Source: Timema cristinae
Taxonomy: Eukaryota; Arthropoda; Insecta; Phasmatodea; Timematidae
Direction: 5' to 3'
Length of the DNA stretch: 64,000 nt
Assembly (NCBI GenBank): GCA_039000515.1
Contig: JBCFYV010011164.1
Location: forward strand, 33,409,021 to 33,473,020
Position 1 is the stretch's first letter; every line of letters begins with the position of its first letter. Below, one piece after another: positions 10,869 through 22,789 of the stretch. The notes beneath the pieces were generated by a model. The model was not told the origin of the DNA. It was given only the letters and a program-made list of their open reading frames with translations, and did no database searches. The position numbers and the translations under genes were made by a program.

Positions 10869-11345
10869 AATCGTGCAGTTGTAAATTGATAGGAGCCAAA
10901 TTGATTTCCAAGTGAGTAAATATGATAAAGTGACCGCCTCCAAAAATCTCAGCCCCTCCTAAAACACTGAAATATATCTGAACTGGATGAGAATCCATCA
11001 CTTATTAGTCAATATTCTTAGTGGAAATAACTATACTTCTTGTCAATTGAAATATTACTGCGCGATAAGAAATATTTACTTGAGCCACTTTTACACAATA
11101 CAATCTTGAAAACCTCATTATCTCTGGTGCGCCGTGTATGAGCTTGAATCATGGTCACAGGCGAGCTAGTGTTCCAATCTCAGTCTCGCTAGCAAGGAGG
11201 TAAATCCTAAACTAGTGCGATTGATTGACGCTTGAAACTGTAAACAAAAATATGAGTAGTTTGGGAGAGACGGACTTAAATACCAGATGGGCACATGACG
11301 TGTTTTTCCACAAATGGTTTTGAGAGCTATTAACATAGAGATAGC
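10869..11345 (+). repeat. Dispersed repeat E, uninterrupted copy
   Basis: Collinear with 45180-45468 plus 46381-46540. Shared blocks include ccaagtgagtaaatatgat, cactgaaatatatctgaact, gcgcgataagaaatattta, cttgagccacttttacaca, actagtgcgattg and ttaacatagagat. No coding content is recognised. It serves as the empty-site reference for the Harbinger insertion at 45469. Its class is unknown; a non-autonomous transposon or old LINE piece are possible. Confidence 0.75.
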
Positions 11346-11546
11346 CCACTTAAGTGTCATACTTGTGTTGACTGGCCTGCTGATGATGGCAAGTTCGGGC
11401 TTCGAGTCCCGTTCGAGTCTACTGACTGTGATTTTTCCTATATGGTTTCCCACTCTCTATCCATGTGAATGTGAGGATAATGCTTCTAAACTGTTCCGTT
11501 ACTCATCCTTACTCCATTAGAGTAATTACATATATAATTTGTATTG
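11346..11546 (+). repeat. SINE-A family copy (A3-like)
   Basis: B box gggcttcgagtcccg, body atggtttcccactctctatc and tccttactccattagagtaa. The head lies at 11346-11395. The 3' end is truncated by, or abuts, the foldback element at 11547. Confidence 0.6.
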
Positions 11547-11915
11547 ATTTATGTGGGAAGTAATTAGGGTGTGGAGAGTAGACCTCAAACCAACACAAAA
11601 CGTCCTTATGAACATAAATGTACTATGATGAATGATTCCCCAGATAAGACCTTTCGAACTTCTGCTGTAATTATTAATAACCCTACATAATACACCATTA
11701 TGAGTGTTTTTCAGACCTGCCTGTGTACCAGCAGTACGTCACTTTCAAGAGGCGCAAAATGAGGGATGTCAAAAAGGTATATTTAACAATTCCGATAAAA
11801 GCTTAAAAAGCCTTATCTGGGGAAACATCAAACATAGGTAGGATATGTATTCCTAGGGACTTTTTGTGTGGTTTTGAGGTCTACTCTCAACACCCCAGTT
11901 ACTTCCCACACAAAT
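11547..11915. mobile_element. Foldback MITE with ~60-bp terminal inverted repeats
   Basis: The left end tgtgggaagtaattaggg from 11552 continues through gagagtagacctcaaa to about 11609. The right end, complemented, reads tgtgggaagtaactgggg and gagagtagacctcaaa. I count only a few mismatches over the first 54 bp. Inner arms also pair (cccagataagacc near 11640 and cttatctgggg near 11813). No transposase is encoded. I could not fix a target-site duplication, so the superfamily is open. Confidence 0.85.
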
Positions 11916-12089
11916 AGATACACTCTGTATAACTATAACCTAAACATGTGACTAAACGTGCCGATCAATGAAAATATGTATCGCGACCAAATGGATTCAT
12001 AAATGAAAATATAAAAATTACTTATTTTTTAAAGCAAATTTATTCCAAGATTAAACTTACTATAAAAATAATATTTTGATCAACACAAT
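11916..12089. other. Short spacer
   Basis: No feature recognised. Confidence 0.4.
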
Positions 12090-12330
12090 TGCTACCGGCA
12101 TTGAATGAGTAAAAGTCAAGCTCAGTTAGTCTAGTTTCCTGCCAATAGGATGGTTGGGGTTCGTATACCAGCGGGTTTTTATGTGTGGATAATTTTCCTA
12201 AAAGGTTTCCCTCACTCCCTCTATGAAAATTCGAGTAAATTTCCACTCAACTTTATCTTCCTCACTTATACAACAATGGTGCAGTTAAATGTGGGTAGCC
12301 CGGTCAAGAAGTAAGACTAGGTTCAAAATA
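12090..12330 (+). repeat. SINE-A family copy (A3-like)
   Basis: Head tctagtttcctgccaatagg, B-box-like tggggttcgtatacc, body aaaaggtttccctcactccc, tail gtagcccggtcaagaagtaa. Diverged. Confidence 0.6.
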
Positions 12331-14903
12331 TAAATTTCTTTTACTGCCTTTAAAATTATTTCATAGGCTTTCAGTTTGACAACACAGTAATTGAAATAAA
12401 TTACTTCCTTGTCACATATTTCTTGCTGGCGCACATTACGTATGCTGCTATTTACAAATCGCTAAAACTGGATTGTTAGTAATGAAGAAGTTGGGGTTTG
12501 AACCCGGCTGTGGTCAGCCGTGGCCATTTTAAAAGTGTTTTTAGATACCTACACATAAAATCAAGCACTTTCCGCAATTGTTATGTTAAGGTAACTTAAC
12601 AATACCAAATTTACTACGCAATTTTAACAATTTTATACTACATTTTAGCTTCATACATTAATAACTTTAAATTAACAAAGGTAATTTATAAAGTTGTTTG
12701 TTATTTCAAAATATGATTCAAACCAAATTAGGAGTGAAAGGTACCAACGCGAGCCAACAGCAATAACACATTTTTACTTTAAGCTTACTGCTTATATATA
12801 ATTAATGAAAAGGTACAATTAAATCATTTTTGATGAAGCTTGATATAAATCTTTGAAGTTATGATATCAAGGTAAATATCTAGAAACATAGATCTAACCA
12901 TAATCAACTAATAATTTATATTTTAAGTTACACAACAGATAATTTTTGAGGATTGTTCTAGTCGTTTTAAAAATTTAGAGCTGAAATTTCCCTTAAAAAC
13001 ATCAAAGTGTAAGGATATTTCTCTTCGAGTATGTGGTGACGTTAATAGCTATTTGTGTGGGGGTGAGTGAAAATTGTGTGTGTACATCTTATAAATACCC
13101 TTTGCCGTGTAAAGAAAAATCTGCACAATGATAGAGAAAATTCTTTTAATGTGTTCAGTGAATAAGTCACACCTGTACCTACACAATGTAACAACACATC
13201 ATAGTAGTAGTAGTAGTAGTCAGTAGTAGTAGTAGTAGTAGCATACTTATTTGTTCTCACGTGTCTCAGTGGACGTTGCAAAATATAATGCATGTGCAGG
13301 CCATGGTTCTAAACAGGGTTTGTACCCAAACTCGTTTCAGGGAAAGCATTCTATTTTGAGATCGAGAAGAATTAATAAGTACAACATCTATTCTCATTAT
13401 ATGTGTTACAAATAATATTATTTTTTAATTTTAACACATGATCATTTTTTCTTTACAGCATTATCTGTTAAAGGCTCACTGTTAAATAAATTAGTTAAAC
13501 AAGTAATTACTGCAATAACAATAAGTTATATTTATTATTCGCTAGTAGATTTGTTGCTATCTATGGGTGTTGTTAATGTTTTGAAAATCACACTCTGAAA
13601 TATTTGTTTCCCGCACCTGCTGTTAGTAAGAAAGTAAGTAAATAAGAAAGTAAGTAATATTTTGTCAGAAATAAATCCAAATTTACATAGTTAGCTATAA
13701 TTTTTTTTAGGATCTTAACATAACCGCTATCTTTAGAGCCAAAATATAATTTTATGTTTAATTGCAACAGTTTGTGGAGGTTTCAGGCTTTAGCCTCTTT
13801 CACCATCCTCTAAATCGGGGCTTCCTGAAGAGTTAAGTGAACATGGATCGTTAGAATAAACACGTAATAATATACCAATTATTATTGGCTAAGAAAATAT
13901 AATGCCTGTAACGAATTTTTTTTAAGTGTTGTGAAATTCAATTAATGATGAAGAAGATTATGCGAAAACTATGTTTGGCCATAATTTGTCAAAATTAATT
14001 ATTTTTTAAATATTAGGCCTACTTTATGAACCAAATATTTTTTATAATATCACATATTCACTGAAAAAGAGTGTGCCGAAAGAAGATTTAAAGAAACAAG
14101 TTCTAAAAAAGATTACTTATGTGGGTTTAGTTTATAATAAACTTTCGGTTTCTTCAGTTTTGTAAATTTTGTGGGGCCCTCGCTATGAATTTTATATATT
14201 TTCATCCTTTTATTGCAGTTTGACATCATACTAATACTTGCCTGACAAATTTCAATATTCTACAACATATACATTATTTATAAACCTGACCTAACCCCCT
14301 ATATTTCCTGAAATCCCATTTTAAAACTATTAGACTCTTACAGTTATTTTCAGTGGTATATTTCTTTACTTTCCTGCCAAATTTAAATTTATTATTACCT
14401 TGATAAATAATAGTTTAGTGAAATTTGGATACTTACCCAAAACATCTAACTTGCTTTTCAAACTCACTCTATGAAATATTGAACTCTAAAATTTATTTGG
14501 TTACTTGGAGTTTTTCTTTACCTTTTTGGAAAATTTTAATTATATAGCCATCACAACTGTAACTGGCCAAATGGTTGCTAAAACGTGGATCAAACCAATT
14601 TCCATCTACCATAGCAGACCATATTAATCATTAACAAAATAATTTCATCAAAAGAGATATATTAATAACACATGTTTATAGAAAACCCATATACTCTATT
14701 TCCCTGAACTATATGTTTCTATTCAAATCGACATAGCTTTCTTGCAGGCTCACACCGTGGAATTTCGTTATGTCAATAAGCATTCTATGCCCTTTTAATG
14801 AAAACAGTTTTAAAATAACCATATACATCTTGAGACACATAGATGGATGTAGGATACTTTAACATTGACTCCATCGAAACCAAAGATGAATCACGAAACA
14901 ACA
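12331..14903. other. Long AT-rich spacer
   Basis: No gene recognised. A B-box-like ggggtttgaacccggc at about 12494 may be the last trace of a SINE. The (TAG)n tract at 13201 is listed separately. Around 14210-14540 the pattern of cctgacaaatttcaa and cctgccaaatttaaa blocks resembles the decayed LINE 3' regions near 48.1-48.4 kb and 57.9 kb, but I cannot delimit it. Confidence 0.35.
13201..13242. repeat. (TAG)n microsatellite
   Basis: Two tracts of tagtagtagtag broken by a single c. The poly-Thr/Tyr frame on the minus strand (13042-13293) is a by-product. Confidence 0.95.
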
Positions 14904-15244
14904 TGTAACAACTTACATTGTAACAACACTCACCAACTGGGACAGCCAACTGGGACAGCCAACTGGGTCAACACGCGGCACTAGCTTGACCGGCGACCTC
15001 CGCTCTCGCCAAATACAATAGACTGACTGAAGGCGTGTCTGCGCCAGCCGGCAATGAGGCTCAACCACGTGTTCGGCCAGCAGAGAAAATGGATAGAAGA
15101 GTTCCGTTTCCGCCTTCGCCGAGCGTCGCGAAGGTGCTACGTGTTTCGATATGAGCCTCGAACTTCTCCTCCCCCCTTGTTTGTAATGTTCTCCAACCTT
15201 CCCTTCCTTCGATCCGCCCCCCCTTTTCTGAGAATTATATTTCG

Positions 15245-15253
15245 TATAAATAC
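15245..15253 (+). promoter_or_regulatory. TATA box of the putative LTR
   Basis: tataaatac lies in a GC-rich context, 341 bp from the proposed LTR start. Transcription would begin about 30 bp downstream, defining the U3/R border. Confidence 0.4.
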
Positions 15254-16000
15254 TAGCGGTACCGGGATCTCAGGTCACTTACTACCCCACCGGCTCGAGG
15301 ATAAGAGGTGAGGGCAGCGACTGGGTTTCGGGGGATATTACCTTCCTACCAAATTTACTATTTCGGCGTCATGGGGGAACTCTTTCTAAATTATTATTTG
15401 GACCTTGTTATTAAATTATTTTTATTTGAATTTTGACTATGCTACGCGCTTATCGCGGCTGGGAGTTAGACCGTCGCTTTCGCCACCACTTATATTCAGG
15501 GTCTGAGCCCTATTTATTTGTATTTCATACGTTTGCCAATATTAGCTTTTAACCAGAGATTGTCAGGTCCTGGGTTCGAAACCCGGCTTATGTTATTTTC
15601 AAGTATAGCTGTTTCTGGACTCAACTTTGTTCGCCAAGTTTAACGCCTAGGGTTGTTGGGTTATTATTACCTTGTGGCCTTGTTTAATTGCTATGACGTC
15701 AGGTTTGCTACGGGCGCCTGTAAGAAAGATATATATTTATACTAGGGTGGATAACTTAAACGCTAGAGTAACCAGTTTAGGAACTAATCAATTTAGCGAA
15801 GTAACCAAAGAACCATAAACCAAAGACCATGTCACTGAGATCCCGGACCGTTACCTTTGATGGGTTTAATGTAACGTGATTTGTTTTGAGGAGGTAACGT
15901 TTATGTTTACCTTTGATGTAATTGATTTCCACGTTGGACGGAAAAGCGCGCTTCACGCGGTGTTGATTGTTTGCTCAGCTTGTTATTGTTTTTTTTACTA

Positions 16001-16006
16001 AATAAA
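16001..16006 (+). terminator. Polyadenylation signal of the putative LTR
   Basis: AATAAA, 80 bp before the proposed LTR 3' end, followed by gttatgttcattca. Confidence 0.35.
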
Positions 16007-16085
16007 ATTGTTATGTTCATTCAGGTAACTCTTTACCTAATTTACTGCCTCTCTCGCCTTATAGATATTAAGGGGGGGGGTTGCA

Positions 16086-17601
16086 AACATAATTATATAA
16101 TACCTGCACTTTTATTATAACACAACCAGGTATGTTACTTCATCACCTACATATAAAAAAATATACAATTTTAATGTTGTGTGGAAACACGAATCTAGGC
16201 AATGGAGCTCCCGTGGTTGTCCAGCAATTGCACTTATATACAATGATATAGTTGAATGTGATAAGAAATTGACACACATTAAGAACAATACGTCTTTAAT
16301 CTGACACCTTATTTGAATTAGAGAATTTGCAAAGTTGAATCCTCTAGCCATGTGGAGGGTCCAGCAGCCAGTATCTGAGGAACAAACACCTATTTCAAGA
16401 ATCTTCTAACCCATAATGGCTTTCTTTCAAGCATAGCTAGGTGCATAAATGTCTGCGGAGAGCAATTTTTTGACCAAAGACCCCGTGTTTGCCATCAATA
16501 CTTGTCATCACCGGATGACTATAAAAACACCTCTGCCTTGGTAAGACTTCCAACAGCTGGAAGATATGGCTCTTCCTTCTGTGAGTGCTGAACGCGCACG
16601 TCAGGGAGTTAAGATACCTAGGAATCACTTTACTTGGAGGGCTTTAATCTATGTTGTCTTACTGAGACTCAAAAATTGATCTAGGAATCATCCTAAAGAG
16701 GGCTTTAACATTTCGCCGTTTTTGGGCTCTTGGAATATGTCAGAGCCTAGCCTTAGGAATATATCTAAAAGGATTTTTAGTCTTAGTAATATTCCTCCTC
16801 AGGATTGAACTCATTTCCACCGATACCACTTCTATTCATCTTGAAACGAAGTCAGTTCTCCGATCCATTAGTCTTCGCCAGGACTAGCAATAAGTCCCAA
16901 CCTCGTCATCTATCTCAATGCGTGCTCGCACGTGGACAGCTGTACGTTGCATTTAGACTTGTTTCTTAAATTCAAGATGTAAGCCCTAAAATAGAGCTTA
17001 TCACGGGTCAGTGGCAACTACACGGACACATGGTATTCTTTATGAAAAATTTGCTTTACACTGACGTTTTAATTAAATGTGCAGTGAGCAATATACTATT
17101 TTACTCTGTTTAGTTGTATCATGCGTTTGTATTAACTTTCATAGATATAATCAATGTATGTTAACCTCTGCAATACTTTCTCTATGGCATTAGGAACTCT
17201 ATAGTTCATTGCCATACCTTCAAAAGTACGCCACTTATTCCTATCTTTATCTAGTTATACCCAGTCTACCTTATTACACTCTATCTGTGTAATATTATCA
17301 AAAATTGGTTGCTTGAGCTGATCTGTACAGTCAGTCTTTCTTTACACCAGTCCAGAAAAACAACCTAGCAAAATTTTATCATCAATTACAAAATTTTCTG
17401 CACAATCCCCTACTCATTTATATATCTAAGGATGGGTAATTCTTTCTCTTTTATGGTATATAAGTGTTCTTTAGTGCCAGTAGTCCAAGGTATTTTTAAC
17501 TAAGCCAGATAATATAAAAGGGAAAGATAAATTTGATTCTTTTTAACGAAATATTCCAGAATCCACCTGTAAAAACTATGGTGACCTACATTACCAGAAT
17601 C
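16086..17601. other. Unclassified segment
   Basis: 16370-17030 is moderately GC-rich with short frames on both strands (for example 16437-16628 minus) interrupted by stops. It might be a decayed retroelement coding region, but no conserved motif can be read. The rest is AT-rich spacer. Confidence 0.3.
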
Positions 17602-17843
17602 CCACCTCGGTGGTGTAGTTAGCTAATGCGCTAGTTTCGTGCTAAGCTAGACTCCTGAGGACGGGGAGATAAAGGTTCAAATCTCTCTCGGGTGAACTGC
17701 AGGGTTTTTTTACTAAATGGTTTTCCACTCTCCCACAACACAAATTAGGCCTCATTTCCTCTGTATTCAACCTTTCCAATTCCAAACGCATTAGCGTAAT
17801 AAGAACTTAAGCGTATAAACCGAACGGTTAGTAATATGCCATG

Positions 17844-17881
<38 letters not shown>
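17602..17881 (+). repeat. SINE-A, near full length, with triplet tail
   Basis: Head cacctcggtggtgtagttag, B box aaggttcaaatctct, body atggttttccactctcccac, 3' end cgaacggttagtaatatgcc. It ends in an (ATT)n tract at 17850-17881, whereas other A copies on the same strand end in (TAA)n. The tract may belong to a different repeat. Confidence 0.8.
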
Positions 17882-18380
17882 ATTTCCAGAAAAAATAATT
17901 GCATTTTATAATATAAAGTATCTGTTGAGGAATCGAACTAAATCCTCCAGATCATTGTCTGTAAGCGGGACTATAATAATAAACCCAATAAGAAAATAAG
18001 TGAATTGACTAAGATAAAAATTGTTCGCAGCGTTTAAAGTTCAAACCACTGACGAGATTCCTATATGGGTTTAATTTAGTGCATTCACTAAGTGAGAAAG
18101 GACGAGTAACTCTTGATTGAACAATTAGTGCTCTCCCTGTAATAAACTACCATAATTGAGTTAAGATTCTGAATGACTAGCCATAATAATATCATGTGTT
18201 CTCAACAATATGAATTAACTATAGTGGCTAAAACTTAATATTAAAATAATTGATTTTAAAAATTATTAGTATTTTTTTTTCCAAATTTCTTTTTAAAGAT
18301 TTGAAAGAATGTTTTATCTTTTCACACGTGATTTGTAATGGCATTGGAATTGGAATTTCCCTTCTCATTTTCCATCTAAT
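17882..18380. other. AT-rich spacer
   Basis: acatttccagaaaaaat after the (ATT)n tract resembles acatgtacagaaataag after the same tract at 25905. This suggests another small dispersed repeat. Nothing else is supported. Confidence 0.35.
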
Positions 18381-18572
18381 ATGCGTCTTACTACCCACTA
18401 ATGAAATAAGAATATATAAGGCGGAATTTAAAGGAAATGCACCTGGATTAATGGGATGAGTGTAAAATAATTTGGAAAATAAAGATTAAGAACACACCGT
18501 TGTGATTCGATCCCCAATCTACTAGTGTCCTAAAAGTCTAACTAGACGAGCCTGATGCCTTTATCTGTTAGC
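18381..18572 (-). repeat. SINE-A family copy, old
   Basis: atgcgtcttactacccacta (tail side), gtgattcgatccccaatcta (B-box region) and tgatgcctttatctgttagc (head side), in reverse orientation. Confidence 0.55.
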
Positions 18573-18626
18573 ACCACTCGTGTGGAATAGGTTTCCCTTT
18601 TTTCTAATGGTAATTTACAAAATAAT

Positions 18627-18735
18627 CTTATACTAGAATACCAGAACAGACAAAACACCCAGTCCCCCCAACTGTAGATCCATAAAAGATATATATGCAC
18701 TACCACTCACCGGACTGGAATGATTTAAATCCCCC
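18627..18735 (-). repeat. SINE-B fragment
   Basis: agaataccagaacagacaaa and acacccagtccccccaactg match the SINE-B body at 8870-8910. The head is lost. Confidence 0.5.
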
Positions 18736-19949
18736 ATGTAAATAATATTTTTTTCTTTTAAGATTATTACAAAATATTTATCAATCTATATTATTATTAT
18801 TCAATTCTTAAAAAACACTTTTAATATTTATTCAAACAAAGCTATTAATGAACTTTCTTCAATCATAATTTTGATCAATCAAATTTCAATCTTAATTTTT
18901 TGCCATGCATTTTTTATTTGTTTATTTTAAACTAATAAAAACTTTTTTATAAAAACGTTTTAAAACATTATGACGTCTTGTTTCAATATGTTTTACAGTA
19001 CTGCGAATAAATAAACAAATACGCTAGTGAGTTTTCTTCTTTTAGAATCAAATAAAAAAAAAATTGTAGAATGAAAAACCAGGGATATAGTTGAAAAAAA
19101 GGAAGACTTGCTTTCAATTTCAAGCTCTGTCCAATTGAAGTAACACTCTAGGGGAAATTTTTGGATTCACATAAAATGTATAACTAGAAAAGTTTCGAGT
19201 TAAATTGAATAAAGCTCTTATCATTTCAAAGAAATAAAAACCAAATATTTGTCAGAATAGAAATGAAGGCAAGAAGCTACTGGAATTCATTAACAGGGTG
19301 ATTGTAAAAGACAAATATAGTGTTAGTTATTATTGGTTTAGAGACACTTAAAACTATTTTATGAGTCAAAAAATGAAGTTTATATATTTTATATTAATGG
19401 AGGAGGGCAAATTTAGTTTAATTGAATTAACAAGTTCACCAATTATTCATTAACAGAAAGACTAACAACAAACGTCATTGAAACCTATATCTGATGTGGC
19501 CTAATGGGCTTTTCAATGAAAGTGTGCCATTTTCATTATTTTTTGGATAGTTATTTATTTGAAATAAAAATAAAGAAACCCAATAACGCAGAAATGGTAG
19601 CTTGGTCAGCTAAAATCGCGGCCAAGCCAAAGCTTCTTATTTAGTCCTAAATTGATGCGTAATCGGTTGTGGTATAAGGGATTTTGAGTTTTCTATAAAT
19701 ATAGGTGTTAATAGCCCTTAGATTTTGTTATGAGCCATAAAAACCGTGATATGCGTAAACATCCTAATTATTATTATTAATAATAATTCATTTAACTCCA
19801 GATGTTGACTATAGGGCTTTAAAAAAGCTTTGATACTTCGTCTATTCCTTGTTGCAATTTCTGCCTGAGGTTAATTTCAGATGGAGTGGGCAATCAGCCC
19901 ACTTAATTCTCTGATTTATATGGGCGCCCAAGAAAGAGAACTACAAACT
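18736..19949. other. Very AT-rich spacer
   Basis: No gene or repeat family recognised; a short attattattaataataat palindrome lies near 19767. Confidence 0.4.
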
Positions 19950-20700
19950 TTGCTGAAAATATACTTTTATATACCCAATAGGGCTCTTTTACATGACACA
20001 ATCAACATGGGAGCTATGGCTTGAAGGCCGGTTCTTATGCTAAGTTATGCTATGCTTTGCTGTGCTAAGACTTAGTCAGTTTGGTTTCACGCTCATTGCT
20101 AAGCTAAGCAATGGCCCCTCTTTCCTCTCGTGAATTCAGTGTTTATTTCTGGTCTGCTCCAGTGAAGTTTATTTATGGCGTTCTCCAGAATATCTTGTTT
20201 GAGTTCAGATGATAATACTGAGGAAGAGAAAATGTTGCTGTTAGCAACTGTTTTTGAAGATAAAGAAAATTTAGAAGGTGTAAATTTGACTTGTTCAATT
20301 AACACTTCCATTTTAATATACAAACATTTAATAAATATAAAACCTAAATAGAATATTACTTAAATACACGTGAAACAAACTGAAAACAACACTTTTTTTT
20401 GTTATTTTAATCAAACCAGCACGGCGTTTGTTCAACACGGAGCCCAAGCTACGTTATACGCATGCGCAACGTAAGATTATTAAAGAAGGGAGTTGGAAAA
20501 TTTGCCTGGACAGCAATCGGAAAAAACAGCGTGGGGTATCAAGGCATAGCATAGCTTAGCATTCTGTGTGTACCAGCCTTTACTTCCCCTCCCAAGTAAA
20601 TTGTGCTACGAGTTTTATTTCGCTCAGTGAAAATCCATCATTCGCATCTGGGTTTGAACCCATGAGGAAGGCACTTTACCAAAAGACCACCAAGGTCGAT
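19950..20700 (-). repeat. SINE-C split by a MITE
   Basis: Two SINE-C parts, 19950-20024 (cacaatcaacatgggagcta) and 20580-20700 (tgtgctacgagttttatttc; B box tgggtttgaaccc; head gaccaccaaggtcgat), join seamlessly when the 555-bp insert is removed, as seen by comparison with 56390-56537. Confidence 0.75.
20025..20579. mobile_element. PIF/Harbinger-type MITE, 555 bp
   Basis: Inserted in SINE-C. The uninterrupted copy at 56395 reads ggctttactt. Here the left flank is ggct-TGA and the right flank TTA-ctt, consistent with a TTA target duplication (left copy mutated). Ends are inverted repeats: AGGCCGGTTC...ATGCTAAGTTATGCTATGC left, and AGGCTGGTAC...ATGCTAAGCTATGCTATGC as the complement of the right, with a 5-nt indel. 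Three-base TWA duplications are characteristic of PIF/Harbinger. A 74-codon minus-strand frame (20099-20323) inside has no recognisable domain. Confidence 0.75.
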
Positions 20701-21162
20701 ACACATGAGAATAGCGGCAATTGATTTAAATAATGTTTGTACCTTAATTTTAATATTGTTATGATGGTAAATTATTTCTTATTTTTTACATAACGTTTAA
20801 GGGTCTTGGGTTGACCCCACATACCTCTTGACTACAAACATGCTTTTGAGCCCGGATGATATTAATATATGATAATATTTATTATATGCATAAAAAAGAT
20901 CGTTGTGGTGCAAATCAGACATAATGAAATACTTTCAATTCGCACCAAAAGGACATAGCGGATTGCAATGCAATAGTTTGATTGGTTTAGAGTTTGATAT
21001 GTGGCCTTGCTTATATACCAGTTAAGAGGGTGAGGCATAAGTAAGAGCTAAATATTGAGATGAGAGTGTAGGGAATGCGCGTTAGGGCTGTATTTATTTG
21101 GTCAAAAAAGATAAAATTGTTCTCCAGTAAAAACGAAGAGTTTAATTTTATTCACACCCATT
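20701..21162. other. Spacer, no feature recognised
   Basis: AT-rich; nothing supported. Confidence 0.4.
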
Positions 21163-21398
21163 TTGGTGGCTGAATGGTCTAATATGCTACTCTCGTAATG
21201 GACTTCAATATCAAAGACGGGAAGATTGAGGTTTGATCCTTGTCCAGTGTAATGAGGATACTTTTTCCAAAATGATTTTCCATTTTCCCTTCACGTAAAT
21301 GCGGGTGCATTTCCTCTCGATGCAATCTTATTTGTTCCTAATACATTATTGTAGTTGGTACATGGGTGTATGAACCGCATGGGTGGACACATGGTGCT
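21163..21398 (+). repeat. SINE-A2, full length
   Basis: Head ttggtggctgaatggtctaa, B-box-like gaggtttgatccttg, body atgattttccattttccctt and cgtaaatgcgggtgcatttc, tail gggtggacacatggtgctga plus an A run. Confidence 0.75.
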
Positions 21399-22789
21399 GA
21401 AAAAAAAACTTATTTTATTCACATGGTGACCTCAACAATTCTTGAATATATGTCAAATGTGTCCTGGAAATTAATGACAACTTTTTCTCTTCATTATCAA
21501 GTTTCTCGTTAAATACTAATACGCTCATTACAGATATTCAAAAATTGTTTATATCAAAATGAAAAAGAAATTAAAATCTTTGTATCTACTGGAGCAATAT
21601 TTTATTTACATATCTTGGCCAAACAATGTTTTACCGTAAAGACTACATAAGAACTGCCTTAACCCACGTTCCCTATACGCCCAACATTAATTCTTCTCGA
21701 CCAGAGCACGGTGCTCCAGGAATCAAGCTTCAGCTCTCAAGCAACCCTTTAGACTGAGGATTTCTTCCAAACTAAAATAAATGTTTTCGCCCCGATAGGT
21801 CCCATGGGAGCCGCTTATCCCTTCTCTTTATTCCCATATTACTACTTGCGGGAAGACAGGGCCTGTAACGACAATGCCATAGAATGGTCAAGTCAATAAA
21901 ATTCAAATTTCTCTGAATATAGTATTATTTTCCCTCCTTCCTGCTTATAGATGATGCTTTTTGCTCTCAATTCGTTTATACCACGAAGGTGGTGGCGTGA
22001 AGGTGTCCTGTTAATGAATAATTTATTATTTCTGGTGGTGGTAAGAAATTGGTATCTTTTCATAATGGAAGTTTTATTTTCATTTAAAATAATTTACACT
22101 AGACTAATATAAAAGTAATGTTAAACTCAAAGTTTACAAAACAATAATATTATAGATTTAGTTCAATGTTTTGGAAATATGATGTCCTTGAATGACGAAA
22201 AAAATGTAAAGTGTCCGAAAACAAGGTGCTTACGAATATATTTGGCCAAAATTGTTATGAAGATACTTGATGGGGATGATTCTACATAATTATGAGATAC
22301 AAACCCTGTACTCATAACAAGACATTGTTGGATAATTAAGTGTCGTAGATTAGGTGGTTAGGACTTGCATTGTGAATGGGAGAATTAAAACCATGTTCAT
22401 TTTATTGATGGCAAACCCAATGGGAAGAGATCATATGGAAGACATAGACGCAGATACGGCGATAATATTATAAGATACCTGGAAGAGATAATGATGTAGT
22501 GAGGTTTACTGGAAAGAACTATATCAATGTTGGGATAAGTAGCTTACGTTTTTAAGTACGGCAATTCATTTTTGAGTTCCTATTGCCATCGTAAAACACG
22601 TACGTAAGTATTGAGTTAGTAAGTGAAATTATTATAGATCTTAGACTTTATAAAATAGTACCTAAAACCTAATAGTTAGTGGACCTTTTCACAATGTTAA
22701 ATAAATCACATACATGCGTGTCAACTACATCGATGGGCACATGTTCCAGATTAATTGAATTGTTGTGGACGCTATTTGTATGTAAAACA
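21399..22789. other. Unclassified spacer
   Basis: 21690-21900 is less AT-rich and has a 37-codon open stretch (about 21780-21895) with the short peptide PYYYLREDRACNDNAIEW. It has no family I recognise and no clear splice sites. A weak tRNA-like trace (aggtggttaggacttgc) lies near 22355. Confidence 0.3.

Larger units (their letters stand above)
14904..16085 (+). mobile_element. Probable solo LTR (Gypsy-like), 1,182 bp
   Basis: The block begins TGTAAC and ends GTTGCA, an imperfect inverted pair with canonical TG...CA ends. It is flanked by the same 4 bp, AACA (14900-14903 and 16086-16089). It contains a TATA box (tataaatac, 15245-15253) and AATAAA (16001-16006), in the order expected for U3-R-U5. 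The 5' part is clearly GC-richer than its surroundings and carries a 13-bp triplicate (ccaactgggacag, 14933-14971). No gag, pol or second LTR adjoins, hence solo. The 85-codon frame (15054-15311) and a B-box-like ggttcgaaacc (15570) inside it are probably incidental. Strand is inferred from TATA and polyA order. Confidence 0.55.

Noticed and set aside
16437..16628. Retroelement-like coding remnant
   Set aside because: Frames are short and broken and no conserved motif could be read; kept only as unclassified.
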